From positions 50,763,385 to 50,827,384 of the forward strand of contig NC_088295.1 in the NCBI RefSeq assembly GCF_032854445.1: DNA of 64,000 nucleotides. The letters run 5' to 3'. Below are positions 49,091-60,603 of this stretch, one piece after another. Position 1 is the stretch's first letter; each line of letters opens with the position of its first letter. A model generated the notes under the pieces. That model ran no database searches. It saw only the letters and a list, made by a program, of their open reading frames with translations, and was not told where the DNA came from. The stretch is from Liolophura sinensis. Lineage: Eukaryota; Mollusca; Polyplacophora; Chitonida; Chitonidae. A program made the position numbers and the translations under genes.

Positions 49091-50494
49091 AACTCACAGT
49101 TTAAGATTTGTTATGATAGAAAAGAAATAAACAGCTGAAATTCCGTAGAAAAAAATTTTTTTTTGCTGTTGCAAAGTTTTCTGAGATTTGTATGAGAATC
49201 ACTAACTCATTTACTGTTTTACCTTTTTTTGTTTTTTTTTTTTAAGATAGTGTTTCATAGGTAGTTCTTGATTGCCTCACTTTAACAGGGCAGCTTTAAA
49301 TTGTAATTTATGTATACATGATCCAGTAAGCATGATCTTAAGTTATTGTGGTATAACTAGTTTTAACTGGATTGGCCAAACTTCAGAGGATTTATATGAG
49401 AGTAAAAATGGTCAGTTTATGAAAGTTTGAGAAATGTGTGAATTACAGTGTAGTTAGGTGTAACTTGCTTGCTGCAGCACACTTTACATATACTGTGACT
49501 TGCATATTATCTCGTACTTGTGGCCACATGACGAAGGTGAGTATTGTACTGTCAGGTTTAGGTAATATGACACATGTATGTGGTGATATGGGGGTAGAGT
49601 GTTAATTAGTTCCTCCTAATAGGCCAGTCTTCAAATATCTGTTCTTTAGGGTAACACACTCGCATTAAAAAAAAACTGGGTTGGTTAATTGGTAGGGTTT
49701 TTATTGTTTTTATGTTATCCTGGCTAATGAAAGAAATAGGATTTTAAAGAGAAACATAAGAATGCCATGCAAAATCCAATAACTACTTTTTGAAGGATAA
49801 GTTGGGTTATTAATCTCAGTGAACATATTTTCAGTGATGGCCTGTATAAAAGCAATGGCTACAGGCTTGTTCATGACATGTATCAGGCGTGGGCTGTTCT
49901 GATCTGAGAGGTGATACTGTGACATAGATCAGGGCACGGGTAAGCTGTCAGTCACCGTGATCAACTCAAGCCTAATCTGGCATGCTGCTAATGAGCGCTC
50001 CTGCACGCAGTCCTAACAGTCAATTAATTCAGACCTTGTTGATCCACATCTGATAGACAGTAATTAAACTGTTACAGGTGACATGTTTTTGGACAGGAGT
50101 TGTTATACACGCATGCACATCACCGTTGCAGAAAACAGATGTCAAACAGAACCCTCAACCCTCCCTCCCACAGCACACTAATCTATCGGTAGGTACATGT
50201 ACTCTACAAAATCTAGAATGAGGCATATTTCAGTATGGTGCTGTCACTGGTCCTTGAAAGCCTTTAAAGTGCTTGAATTTTGTTTATAGGTTTTCAAGAC
50301 CTAGAAAACATTTGATTTTTCAGTGTTAAATGCCATATTGTATTATCTACGAAGGTTTGTACTTAAACTGAATGGCCCTTAGAAGTGCTTATATCCTAAT
50401 ACATAGGATATTAGGATATGAAGTCCTTGAATAACGTTTTCTTTCACCGGGAGAACTCTGGCAGAAGTTTTATTGCTTCTCATTGTATTGTGTC

Positions 50495-50560
50495 AGTATT
50501 TATTTATTTGATTGTGTTTTATACTGTGTTCAAAATGTTTCGCTTACAGGTAAATGATAG
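50495..50560 (-). mobile_element. Small family 1 SINE fragment
   Basis: Only the tail end of the family is present: 'tatttatttatttgattgtg', then 'ttttatactgtgttcaaaat'. It has diverged and shows no head or body. Confidence 0.55.
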
Positions 50561-51134
50561 TGACTAGGTGTAAAGATCAGAGTGTGGTATTAATTTTGAT
50601 ACTAGTATAAATCTCTGCATGCTTATTGATTAATGGCCTTTAAGATGTTTGTATATAAGCATGCACACTCCCTAGAAAGGGACAAGAAATGGAGGTGGGT
50701 CATGGTGACAATGACCAGTGTTTATAGATCTATTAACATTGTTTCAGAAAAAAGGGGCAAGGTGCACAATTTAGGCATAATGTGTAGCATTTCTCCTGGG
50801 AAAAAAAGCCTAGAATGAGATTATGGAGTAAATGGCTGACTGGTATACAGGATGCTTAGGTATTCACAAACATTTGTTGCTTACCAGGTCTTGTTGAATC
50901 TTTAGCATGCAGTATACTGCTGACGATACCTGTATACAGATATTCAATGAGTACTCGCTGAACAGGAGCACTTGCTGGTTTGTTTGACTAAAGTCTAGCC
51001 TTCTATATGGCCAGTCTGCCTTGGCCTCTGAGATCACCAGCTTGAAGAAAAACTCGTGGTTGTTCAGCTGCAGCATTAAGATAGCAGATCTGTCAGGTGT
51101 AACTTCTCCTTTTTCTCCAGGTGTGTAGTAGAGG

Positions 51135-54100
51135 ATGATGAATGAGGATGTGAACCCTGTGGGGAAGTGGCTGGAGGAACTGAGGATGATGACTGAAGGA
51201 GAGTGTATGTGTATTCTACAGGGCAAGTCCCTCGTCTCTGACAAGTCCCCACCACACCCCGTCCAGAAAATTAAAGGTATCAGCCGAACTCCTCTGAACT
51301 CATCCTTCATGTGAAATTATACAATAATTTGATGATCTGAAGATCTGATAGCATAAGCTTGAAATACTGTTTATGTATTCCGCTTTTTGATTTATATATT
51401 TGAATTGTCTTTCATGCTGTACTCAAGAATGTTTCACTTAAAACTGGGCAGAGACTGGCAGAAACCCACAACCATCCGCTGGTTGCCGGTAGTCTTGCCC
51501 AAGGAAGCCAGCATGGACTCACAGTGACCACGTTGGTTAGAGACGGCAAGGTCATTGTGAGGTGCTGGCATGCTTACCATCTCTGCCATAGAGGCCCCTG
51601 TATGATTTTGGCACAAATATATAATACATGTATGTATCATTAAACAGAACATTTGCTTGTGAAAGGAAGATTTTGTTCATATAAAACTCTGTGTGTGTGT
51701 AAGAATTATTTCTTGGAAAGTACAGAATTTATACTATTTTGACGCATATTTTTGTATTTTAATTATTACCGACATGTTTATTGTTTACTATTTTGTGTGT
51801 TTGCAGATGGCATTGACAGGATTCGAGAACAAGCAAACATTATCACAGGTGACTTCTCCAAGCTGTTCAGGTAAGCCTCTTCTCAAGGGCGGGAGGTGTG
51901 CATGCTGCCACATGCGTGCTGGTTCTGTGGATGCTATGTTGAGGGGTGTAGAGCTGGACACCATGATAGTGATGCCTGATGTACAGAATTGGCCCTTATG
52001 TATCATTTACAGAACAACATCTAAAAACAGGAAACTCTAATAGCACCGTGATCAAACAAAAGAAGACCACTGTTTGAGGTTTTGGAACAAGTCTCATACA
52101 ATGTATCTACTACAGCCCATATATAACATCATTAACACCAACTATTAAAATCTCTTGACACGATTGGTCACTCATGTGCATGTGTAACACCCATTATGGG
52201 GCCACTAGTGTTCTCTTTGTTCACCCAGGGATCTACAGTTAACATTCATCAATAAAAATGTCTTGCATGCCCAATGGAATCAGGCATTCTTGTGTTAGTA
52301 ATTGTAGTTTTGTATTTACTGAACTCATTTTCTCCCTCATCACATGAGCATGGTCTGTTTTAAGATTTCTGTCCAAAACTTGCGAGTGCCTGTGTGGTGA
52401 GGATGTTACAACAACGACAGTATGTGTGGGAGGGTATGATGTCATAATTGTCTTGTATCGCCCTTGTAACTTCTGGCAAAAAGCTAAATCTGCAGCATCA
52501 TCAATGTCTGTGCAGCTGAACTGATGTTGAAAATTCTTTTAATTATTTCAAGCCATTGAATGATGCTTTTTTGCAGAAGGGTAGAGAAAGAGAAGTGGAA
52601 GCATCTGAGTTATAACAGCCTTCAGGTTACATGCCCTATCAGGGGACTGATCAGTCTGTCTAACACTTACATCCCTGACCCACCGACCTATATCATGGAG
52701 GTAAGTCAGTCTGTAAACCTGGAATGCAGTTGTTGTTAGTCCCTGACTCTACCACCTACATCTCTACCGCCCAAATTCCTGATTCTACCACAACATCCCT
52801 GACCCATCTATCTACACTGCACATCCCTAATCAACCCACCTACATCCCTAAATGATTCACCTAAATGCCTGACTCATACCACCACATTCCTGACCTATCC
52901 CTTTACATTCCTGACCCATACACCAACATTCCTGACCCATCCCCTTACACCCCTGACCCATTTCTTTACATTCCTGACACATACACCAACATCCCTGACC
53001 CATTCCCTTACAGTCTTGACCCATCCCCTTACATCCCTGACCCATCCCCTTACACCCCTGACCCGTACACCAACATCCCTGACCCATTCTCTTACATTCT
53101 TGACCCATCCCCTTACACCCCTGACCCATCCCCTTATATTCTTGACCCATACACCAACATCCTTGACCCATGCCCTTACATCCTTGACTCATATACCAAC
53201 ATCCGTAACCCATCCGTAACCCAACCCTTTCATTCCTGACCCATCCCCTTACATTCCTTACCCATCCTCTTAAATTCCTGACCCATCCCCTGACATCCCT
53301 GACCCATCCCCTTACACCCCAGACCCATCCCCTTACATCTGTGACCCATCCCCCAACATCCGTGACCCATCCCCTTACATTCCTGACCCATACACCAACA
53401 CCCCTGACCCATTCCCTTACAGTCTTGACCCATCCCCTTACACCCCTGACCCATCCCCTTACATTCATGACCCATACACCAACATCCCTGACCCATTCCC
53501 TTACAGTCTTGACCCATCCCCTTACATCCCTGACCCATCCCCTTACACCCCTGACCCGTACACCAACATCCCTGACCCATTCTCTTACATTCTTGACCCA
53601 TCCCCTTACACCCCTGACCCATCCCCTTACATTCTTGACCCATACACCAACATCCTTGACCCATGCCCTTACATCCTTGACTCATATACCAACATCCGTA
53701 ACCCATCCGTAACCCAACCCTTTCATTCCTGACCCATCCCCTTACATTCCTTACCCATCCTCTTAAATTCCTGACCCATCCCCTGACATCCCTGACCCAT
53801 CCCCTTACACACCAGACCCATCCCCTTACATCCGTGACCCATCCCCCAACATCCCTGACCCATACACCAACATTCCTGACTCATCCCTTTACGTCACTGA
53901 CCCATCCACCTACATGTGTACATCCCTAACCCATCTCATTACATTCCTGACCCATCCCCTTACATCCGTGACCCATATTCCTACATCCCTGAACCATCTG
54001 CCTACATCCCTCAGCCTGACCTATTCACCTACATGTACATGTACCACAACCCATCTACATCTCAGACCATCCAATATACATCTCAGACCTTCCCAACTGC

Positions 54101-57100
54101 ATCCCTGACCCTCCTATCTACATCCCTGACTTCCGCGCCCCCTGCAATCTAACTCCCATCTACATCCCTAACCCTCCCATCTACATCCCTGACCCTCCTA
54201 TCTACTTCCCTGACTTCCCCGCCCCATCCAATCTAACTCCCATCTACATCCCTTACCCTCCTATCTACATCCCTGACCCTCCTATCTACATCCCTAACCC
54301 TCCTATCTACACCCCTGACTCCCCCGCCCCCTCCAATCTAACCCCCATCTACATCCCTGACCCTCCATATGTGTCCACAATTTCATTTAAACAAGAAGAT
54401 TTTTGTTCAGATTTTTCTTGGTGTAGTATAGTTTACCTTCATACTGCATGTAAATGCTTCATGGATTAAGTTCTGTGTTGTTTTGTTTGTTGACAGCAAG
54501 AGGAGGTTGTGATGGGAGAGTGTGCTAAGCTGGCCCAGCAGGCTGACAGGTACATCACTGATTTGCATAATGATCATGCGGTTTTCACCTGCATCTTTCT
54601 TATGTGAACTGGGACCAATAGTTCAAAAAGATAGTACAAGCTTAAAATCTTAATACACTTTTGAACTGTTGAAACCAATTCTGCATGTCCTGCAGTGGTA
54701 AACTGGATGGACAAAGGAATATCTCAGGTACTCAAAGAATGGTCAGTCACATGATCAGGTCAGGTGGGGTACAGATCTATTCTTGAATCATGCAGAAGAC
54801 ATCAAATGTGTCTTGTGAGTAGGTTATCTCCCTTTGTTGGGCTATGTTATGGTCGCATGGCTGAAGTGATTTACCTACATGTATACATCAGTCTTCTGCA
54901 CTGCATTTACTTAAATATGTGACTGTAGCTTTAACACTATCACCTTATGTCACCAGCTTTAACATTAACACCTGTAACTCTGCGGTCCTGAGGGTGCGAT
55001 TGGTCAACCAGCTCACCTTCCTTGGCCAATCCTTCAGCCGATTGGTCGATCTTCTGCTGAGTCACTTAGTGCAGGTATGTGTGTGCATATACATGTACAT
55101 AAATTCAAACTCGATTTGTTACAGTAGACTCAGTAATCTGTAGGGCCGCCCTTAGATCGCTAGTCCCAGACTACATGTAGCTATGTTTTATATATGTGTG
55201 TGATATCAGCTGTCTCTAGCTTACTCTGGTGTGACTGTCTGTCCAAATATATTTCACCTACGCTATATATCTATATGACAAACACCATATTTTCCTAAGG
55301 CTCTGTCACTGTTTCTTGCCAGTAATCCTGACTTCTGTCACATATGTAAAATGATTCTGATTATGGAATCAGTTTTAAAAAGATGTGCTGTAGTTGTTTT
55401 TGGGTGGCATCCACTGAAATGTTGTTATGATTAAAATATGACCCACGGCCAATTTGCTCTTTTGTCCCATTCTGATAATTCTATTGATATTAGAAAGGTG
55501 TTTTGAGACTTGTTTGGAAGCATATGTTTATTGGAAAAATGTAAATTTGATCACCAACAGTAATATTTTGAGATTAATAACCTCTAAAAGTGCTCTTTTT
55601 GGGGCAAAATTTGCAGTCACTTTACTAGAAACTTCTGATATTTTGCCAGTCTATCGTAATGTTTTTGGAGGAGGCGGAGACCCCGCAGGAGCTGAACACC
55701 GCCCTCAGTACCCTCATCAGCCTGGGCCTGGAGGGTGAACACATGTGCTACATCATTGCCAGAGTAAGCATAGTCTTCCAAGTAATTACCTGTGTGGCAG
55801 TAGGATGTAAGGACCCTCAGCTTCTTCTTGTTTGCTTTGGTATTCTCAGTGTTCATGGGGGTGGAGGGGAACAGTTTTGAACCTTTTGAACATTGTCAGA
55901 CAGTAGAATAAGTTACTCTTTGTAGTTCTTTCTCTCAATTCTTTACAGAAATGCAGGTCTGAAACAAAATCCCTGCTAGAATAGATAAATGTCAGTGTTA
56001 TAGTCAGTGGATTATATGTACTGTTAAACTTCTTGAAACTGCTGAGAATGCATTTCATACCATGTAGAAAATGTGGTGGCTATATTCTTTTTTCTCCTTG
56101 CTGCCCTCGGTCTGGGTGCCCAAACTTTTGAGCTAGATCAGCCCTTGGGGAGGGAGGGCTGAGGGTGCTGTTTGACATCTGTTTTACCAGTAGGAGGGAG
56201 GGTTGATGGCTCTGTTTGACATCTGTTTTATCACTTTGCTCATCTCCGTGTTGTAGGAGGGAGGGTTGATGGTGCTGTTTGGCATCTGTTTTATCACTTT
56301 TCTCTTGTTTCTGTGTTGTAGGAGAGAGAGTTGAGGGTGCTATTTGACATCAGTTTTATCACTTTTCTCTTATCTCTGTGTTGTAGGAGGGAGGGTTGAT
56401 GGTGCTGTTTGGCATCTGTTTTATCACTTTTCTCTTGTCTCTGTGTTGTAGGAGGGAGGGTTGATGGTTCTGTGTGGCATCTGTTTTATCACTTTTCTCT
56501 TGTCTCTTTGTTGTAGGAGGGAGGGTTGAGGGTGCTGTTTGACATCTGTAGAAGCACATCACTTCAGGGCAGCCAGTCGCAGGCCCTGAGGGCTGTGGCG
56601 ACTATTTGCTGTGTGACAGAGAGTATATTGGAGCTGGAGAGGGTAAGACACTATTCTGCAGACATTTTTAAACTTTATTGCCCTTTATATTCTATCGTTG
56701 GTACCTTGTCTCCTTGCCGGATGATGAATCTGCAGCATTTTTAGGAGTCTTTCTCTGAAATAATGTCATACTTGTACATGTATGCTGCCTAAATAATACA
56801 GTATTACAACCTGAACAGTGAAGTTTGCACAAGTTTGTCAAAGTGCCTTTTTGCCTCTACTGAAGATGACAAACCCTTTACCAATGACCCCCTGTGTTTA
56901 AATCCTGCTCCTACAGGCCTACAATAGTTTGCTGAATAAGTTTTGATGAGATGCAATCATTTAATATTGGCCTTTGCCTTCACCTTTGAGCTTGATATAT
57001 CAAGGGAATGCATTCACTCAGACGCTAATAATCTTATCAACATTTACACATATGTGTGTCAATCTGTTATTTCCTATTTATATGTATTATGTTTTCATTT

Positions 57101-58156
57101 AAGGGTTTAATGCTTTCTTCAGATATTGTAGCGGGAAATAGTTGGTCTTAATTAACAAATCCATAGCCAAAAAAATGGGGTTTGATAAATTGCATATTAG
57201 CGTCATGAAGAAGTAGTATTACAACTTTGTGTTTTTTGCTGTGTAGGTAGGTGGAGTGGAATGTGTCAGAGAAATACTATGTGACAGTAGGTCCAGTGAA
57301 GAGCTCCTGGGCGAGGCAGCTGGGGTTATTGCACAGATTACCTCCCCTTGTCTGGAAAACTATCAGCATATAAGTGGATTCCAGGAGAACATGGCTGATT
57401 TGGTGCCAGCATTGATAGGTAAGGGTGAAATGTTGCTGTGATGAAGACTCAAAATGTTTTAAAAACTTTCATACCTCATGTTTTAGCAGTTAGAGCTGAT
57501 TAAATTAAACAAGCATCCAGAAGATCCAGATTCCTTGGCAATGAGTCATTGTTTGAAATGGTTGCAAAGTGTGTATATTGCTAAAACAATTATTCCTACA
57601 ATTTGAAGATAATGTGCACATTTTTGAAAGTGTCCACTACAAAAAGCTGTGAGCTTCATAAGGTTTCCTTGCTCACAGTAGGAGTATGTGGTCATGTACT
57701 CAGTGTTGGACGAACGTACAGAAGTATGGAAATTAAGTTAAATAGGCAGTAAGACAATAAACTTAATTCCTATAGTAAACAGTCATGGGTTAATCTATTT
57801 TCACATACAGTGACTTGTACATACTGAAATTCTATTCTGTTTTTGCGTAATTCAGCTGTTTATAATGTATAGAATTGGTCTGTGTTTACAGTTCTATGTG
57901 ATGCCAGCACAAAGCCAGAAGTGATGTTGTTGTCAACCGCTGCTCTGGCCAACATGACCTTTATGGACAGTACAGCTTGTGAGCTGTTACACCAGGCTGG
58001 TGCTCCCCGCGTTTTGGCCAAGGTCATCTCGGAAACCAAAGCCAGCTCTCTGTTTGCTAAAGACCAGGTTTGTATGATCCTATCCCAAGCTTGCCAGTTT
58101 GGATACTAAGCTTGCTACAGGACTTTAATAGACTTATAACATTGTATATATATATA

Positions 58157-58197
<41 letters not shown>

Positions 58198-60603
58198 ACT
58201 TGCATAAATACATAATGTCTGCTTCTGTTTAGACTAAAATTTACATTTGATTAAAAAATGGTTTAAACAAAAATAATGCTGTTTCAAATGGTTTTTCACA
58301 TAATACACAGAAAGCCGTAAATAAGCTAAGACTGCTATATTTTTGTTAGATATTCCAGGCATTATTTGGCCCTATTTTGAAACTGTACAATGACATAAAT
58401 TATACGTGCTAACTTGCTATTAAACAGTATATACATTCTTCCTGTTCCAATACAGGTGGCCACAATACTAGCCAACATGGCTGCAGTGGAGGTGTGTCGT
58501 AATGACATAGTGGAGCACCGAGGGATAGAGTTACTGCTGAGTTTCCTTCATGAGGGACCCACCCCCAGGAGCAGTGAGGCAGAATTGTCGGCGTGTGAAC
58601 GTGTCCAGCAAAAGGCTGCCATCGCCCTAACCAGACTCAGCCGAGATGCGCAAAACGCAAGGGCTGTCGTTCAGCAACATGGTCAGTGCTGACATCATTA
58701 TTATGGGTGCTGGAGTGTTCACTCTAGAGCTTTAGATATTACCCTCTTTTCATGACCTTTTCAGTCAGGTCAAGAGGTATTTGGCAAAATGGGAAAGGGC
58801 CTGGGAGGCATTGGATTATAAAGCAGTTGAATAGCACACTGGAAGTGGTTTGTAGCACTCAACCCAATGATTGAGGGCCCTATGTCTTTGCATTGCATTG
58901 ATTGTTATTTCCATGTGATATTTGAAGTTGTGAAAGGCAGAAATGTAGGTCATTCTGCTGGAGTGATTTCTCAGCTTGTATTACATATAATTATCTGTCC
59001 TCAATTTGCTGATGGGATGTGAAAATGTTACCATAGAACTCACTTTTATTATGTTAGCCTTCCTGTTAGAGTTTGTCAGTGATTGTGTTGAGCTGATCTA
59101 TAAATCAAGGTAGAGCTACATTTAACGCAAACAGAACAGACTGCAGGATGCAGTATGTGTGAGGATGTGTCCTTACAATAACAACAGATTCACAGATGAC
59201 ACAAACAATCGGCTCTGGTATTTTTTAGCTTTATTTTTGCGATAAAAAGTATAGAGGCAGGGGCCTTGTGTTTGCCCTATAAACAAAGACATTAACCTAT
59301 TGTAGCCTATAAATGTATGTTGGCAGAAAGCATTATGCAGAAGGCTTACTTGCTACAGGATCTGTGTAATATTTCAGATATCTCCCAGTCTAGGCAGTGA
59401 TGACAATGTGATAAAAACATACTTACATAATGGCTTACTTCTGTTGTCTTGAGTACAGAGCTTTAATATCAAAGTGAACAGAGTACGATGTTAAACCCCA
59501 AGTACTTACTCACTCACTCAAAGTGAACATTGATGAAGAATATTCTTCTGAGTTATGTCCCTTGGATAGAATAATATTCTCGAATACTTTCTAACAATGT
59601 CGGGTGAATAGTAAAATATCTCCAAAACTTAAACACATGGATTCACAGGTTGTTAGGGTTCTTCTGCCTGATTAGATTGTAGTCAGTGCAACTCGTATTT
59701 GACTTTTCCCAGGTCAGGGTTCATATTTGTTGTGGTAATTATCTCTTGTCAACAAGAACACTCTAAAACCACTGAGCCAAATTAAATGAAACTTCATACA
59801 TTGACAGGTAACCTAGAATGGATTACACTGACTTTTGTCATGCTCTTTCAGGTGAAAGTTAATGTTTGGCTCTCCAGAACATTTGGAAAAGTATTGAAGT
59901 ATCCATATTTTTTGGATATGGGGATCTTGCTGTGGTGAATTTTGTGCTTAAAGGAAGTTGAATTATTTTTATTTTTTTTCCCTCTCAAATCGATGCTCTA
60001 ATTTTCAGGAATGCCTCGTCTAGTGCAGCTGTGTAGAGATGTACATGAGAGAAATGACAGTGATGCAGTATTAGTGGCATGTCTGGTAAGAACTTTTTTC
60101 TTCTCCATAGTTAAATATTTCCAACTTTCCCTTTGTGACTCTCCTAATACCCAAGTGTAAATTTCATGATTAAAAATATTTAGAATATCAAATGGCAGAC
60201 TGGGAGGTGCATACATGTACACTGTATATGTAGTTCTCTGTATCTGTCCTTGTAACTCCTTCACACACTTAGCTGTACAGTTTTTCTCAGTCAGTTGAGT
60301 AACATCTCATTATGTATGTACATACATACATGCTTATATTTTCAATAAGATCTCAATAAGTGTATTTGATTTCTGCTATGTCCTTTAGCCTTTTAACCGT
60401 TTAATGTGCTAAAACTGTTGGCATGGCTTTAAGCAATTGTCAGTCTGTTAATAATGTTTGTTTGTTAACAGGCGGCCCTGCGTAAAATCTGCTCTCTCTG
60501 TGGCGTAGGAGACATGTCCTTGATTGATGTACAGCAGTTAGTACAGCCTCGTCTTATGGACTCTTTCCTGATATGTACACACAGAGATGAAAACTTTGTC
60601 TGA
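51135..60603 (+). CDS. INSC: Inscuteable homologue, spindle-orientation adaptor (12 exons, 507 aa)
   Basis: Exons are 51135-51276, 51807-51870, 52577-52700, 54497-54549, 54957-55074, 55650-55763, 56517-56642, 57247-57418, 57892-58067, 58456-58681, 60009-60085 and 60472-60603. All junctions are GT/AG and phases close. Residues 9-30 (GKWLEELRMMTEGECMCILQ) match the LGN/Pins-binding peptide of Inscuteable. From about 170 on, Armadillo-type helices follow: EGGLRVLFDICRS, AVATICCVTES, GVIAQITSP, STAALANMTF, VATILANMA, QQKAAIALTRLSRD. The end, QLVQPRLMDSFL then ENFV, resembles the vertebrate C-terminus with its PDZ-binding ESFV. By family, it bridges the Par3/Par6/aPKC complex to LGN at the cell cortex during oriented division. 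The first exon has tandem ATGs (A at -3) and follows a T-rich acceptor, so a non-coding exon probably lies upstream. Length is close to vertebrate INSC. Confidence 0.93.
51375..51598 (-). mobile_element. tRNA-derived SINE, family 1, diverged, in INSC intron 1
   Basis: Reverse orientation. It runs from a drifted tail ('tatatttgaattgtctttca') through 'cccacaaccatccgctggtt' to the head end 'ctctgccatagaggcccc'. Parts of the body are deleted. It lies antisense in the first coding intron of INSC (51277-51806). Confidence 0.75.
52740..54365. repeat. 21-bp array in INSC intron 3, matching the end of the preceding exon
   Basis: The core unit is 'cttacatccctgacccatcc' plus c, with variants such as 'acaccaacatccctgaccca'. 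It is best ordered at 52860-53920 and degenerate at both ends; the right end shifts to 'catctacatccctgaccctc'. The preceding exon ends (52650-52690) with 'acttacatccctgaccca', which is the same unit. A segment of about 380 bp (about 52975-53370) recurs 493 bp further on. Stop-free frames on both strands are repeat artefacts. Confidence 0.92.
56150..56548 (+). repeat. 65-bp tandem repeat copying an INSC 3' splice site and exon start (7 copies)
   Basis: Copies of 'gagggagggttgaTGgtgct' type start at 56150, 56194, 56257, 56322, 56387, 56452 and 56517. Spacing is exactly 65 from 56257 on. The last copy is the true exon start (56517, E-G-G-L-R-V-L-F-D-I-C). Copies at 56257-56452 are each preceded by a pyrimidine-rich tract and 'gtgttgtag', and the copy at 56194 by 'ccagtag'. 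The intron therefore carries several near-perfect acceptor sites. Skipping one unit changes the frame because 65 is not a multiple of three. Confidence 0.93.
58146..58196. repeat. (TA)n microsatellite in INSC intron 9
   Basis: About 25 TA dinucleotides, broken by two 'tatc' interruptions, lie between the exons ending at 58067 and starting at 58456. Confidence 0.95.
59479..59520 (+). mobile_element. Tail fragment of a family 2 SINE in INSC intron 10
   Basis: Only the 3' end remains: 'gagtacgatgttaaacccca', then 'agtacttactcactcactca'. It matches the end of the full copy at 22888-23251. Confidence 0.75.

Noticed and set aside
50864-51310. Minus-strand frame of 148 codons
   Set aside because: It is antisense to the first coding INSC exon, which has the conserved LGN-binding peptide on the plus strand. 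No domain is seen on the minus strand.
52857-53712. Open frames on both strands with PDP-type or GMGQGCK-type repeats
   Set aside because: They are readings of the 21-bp intronic array, and frames on opposite strands are equally open.
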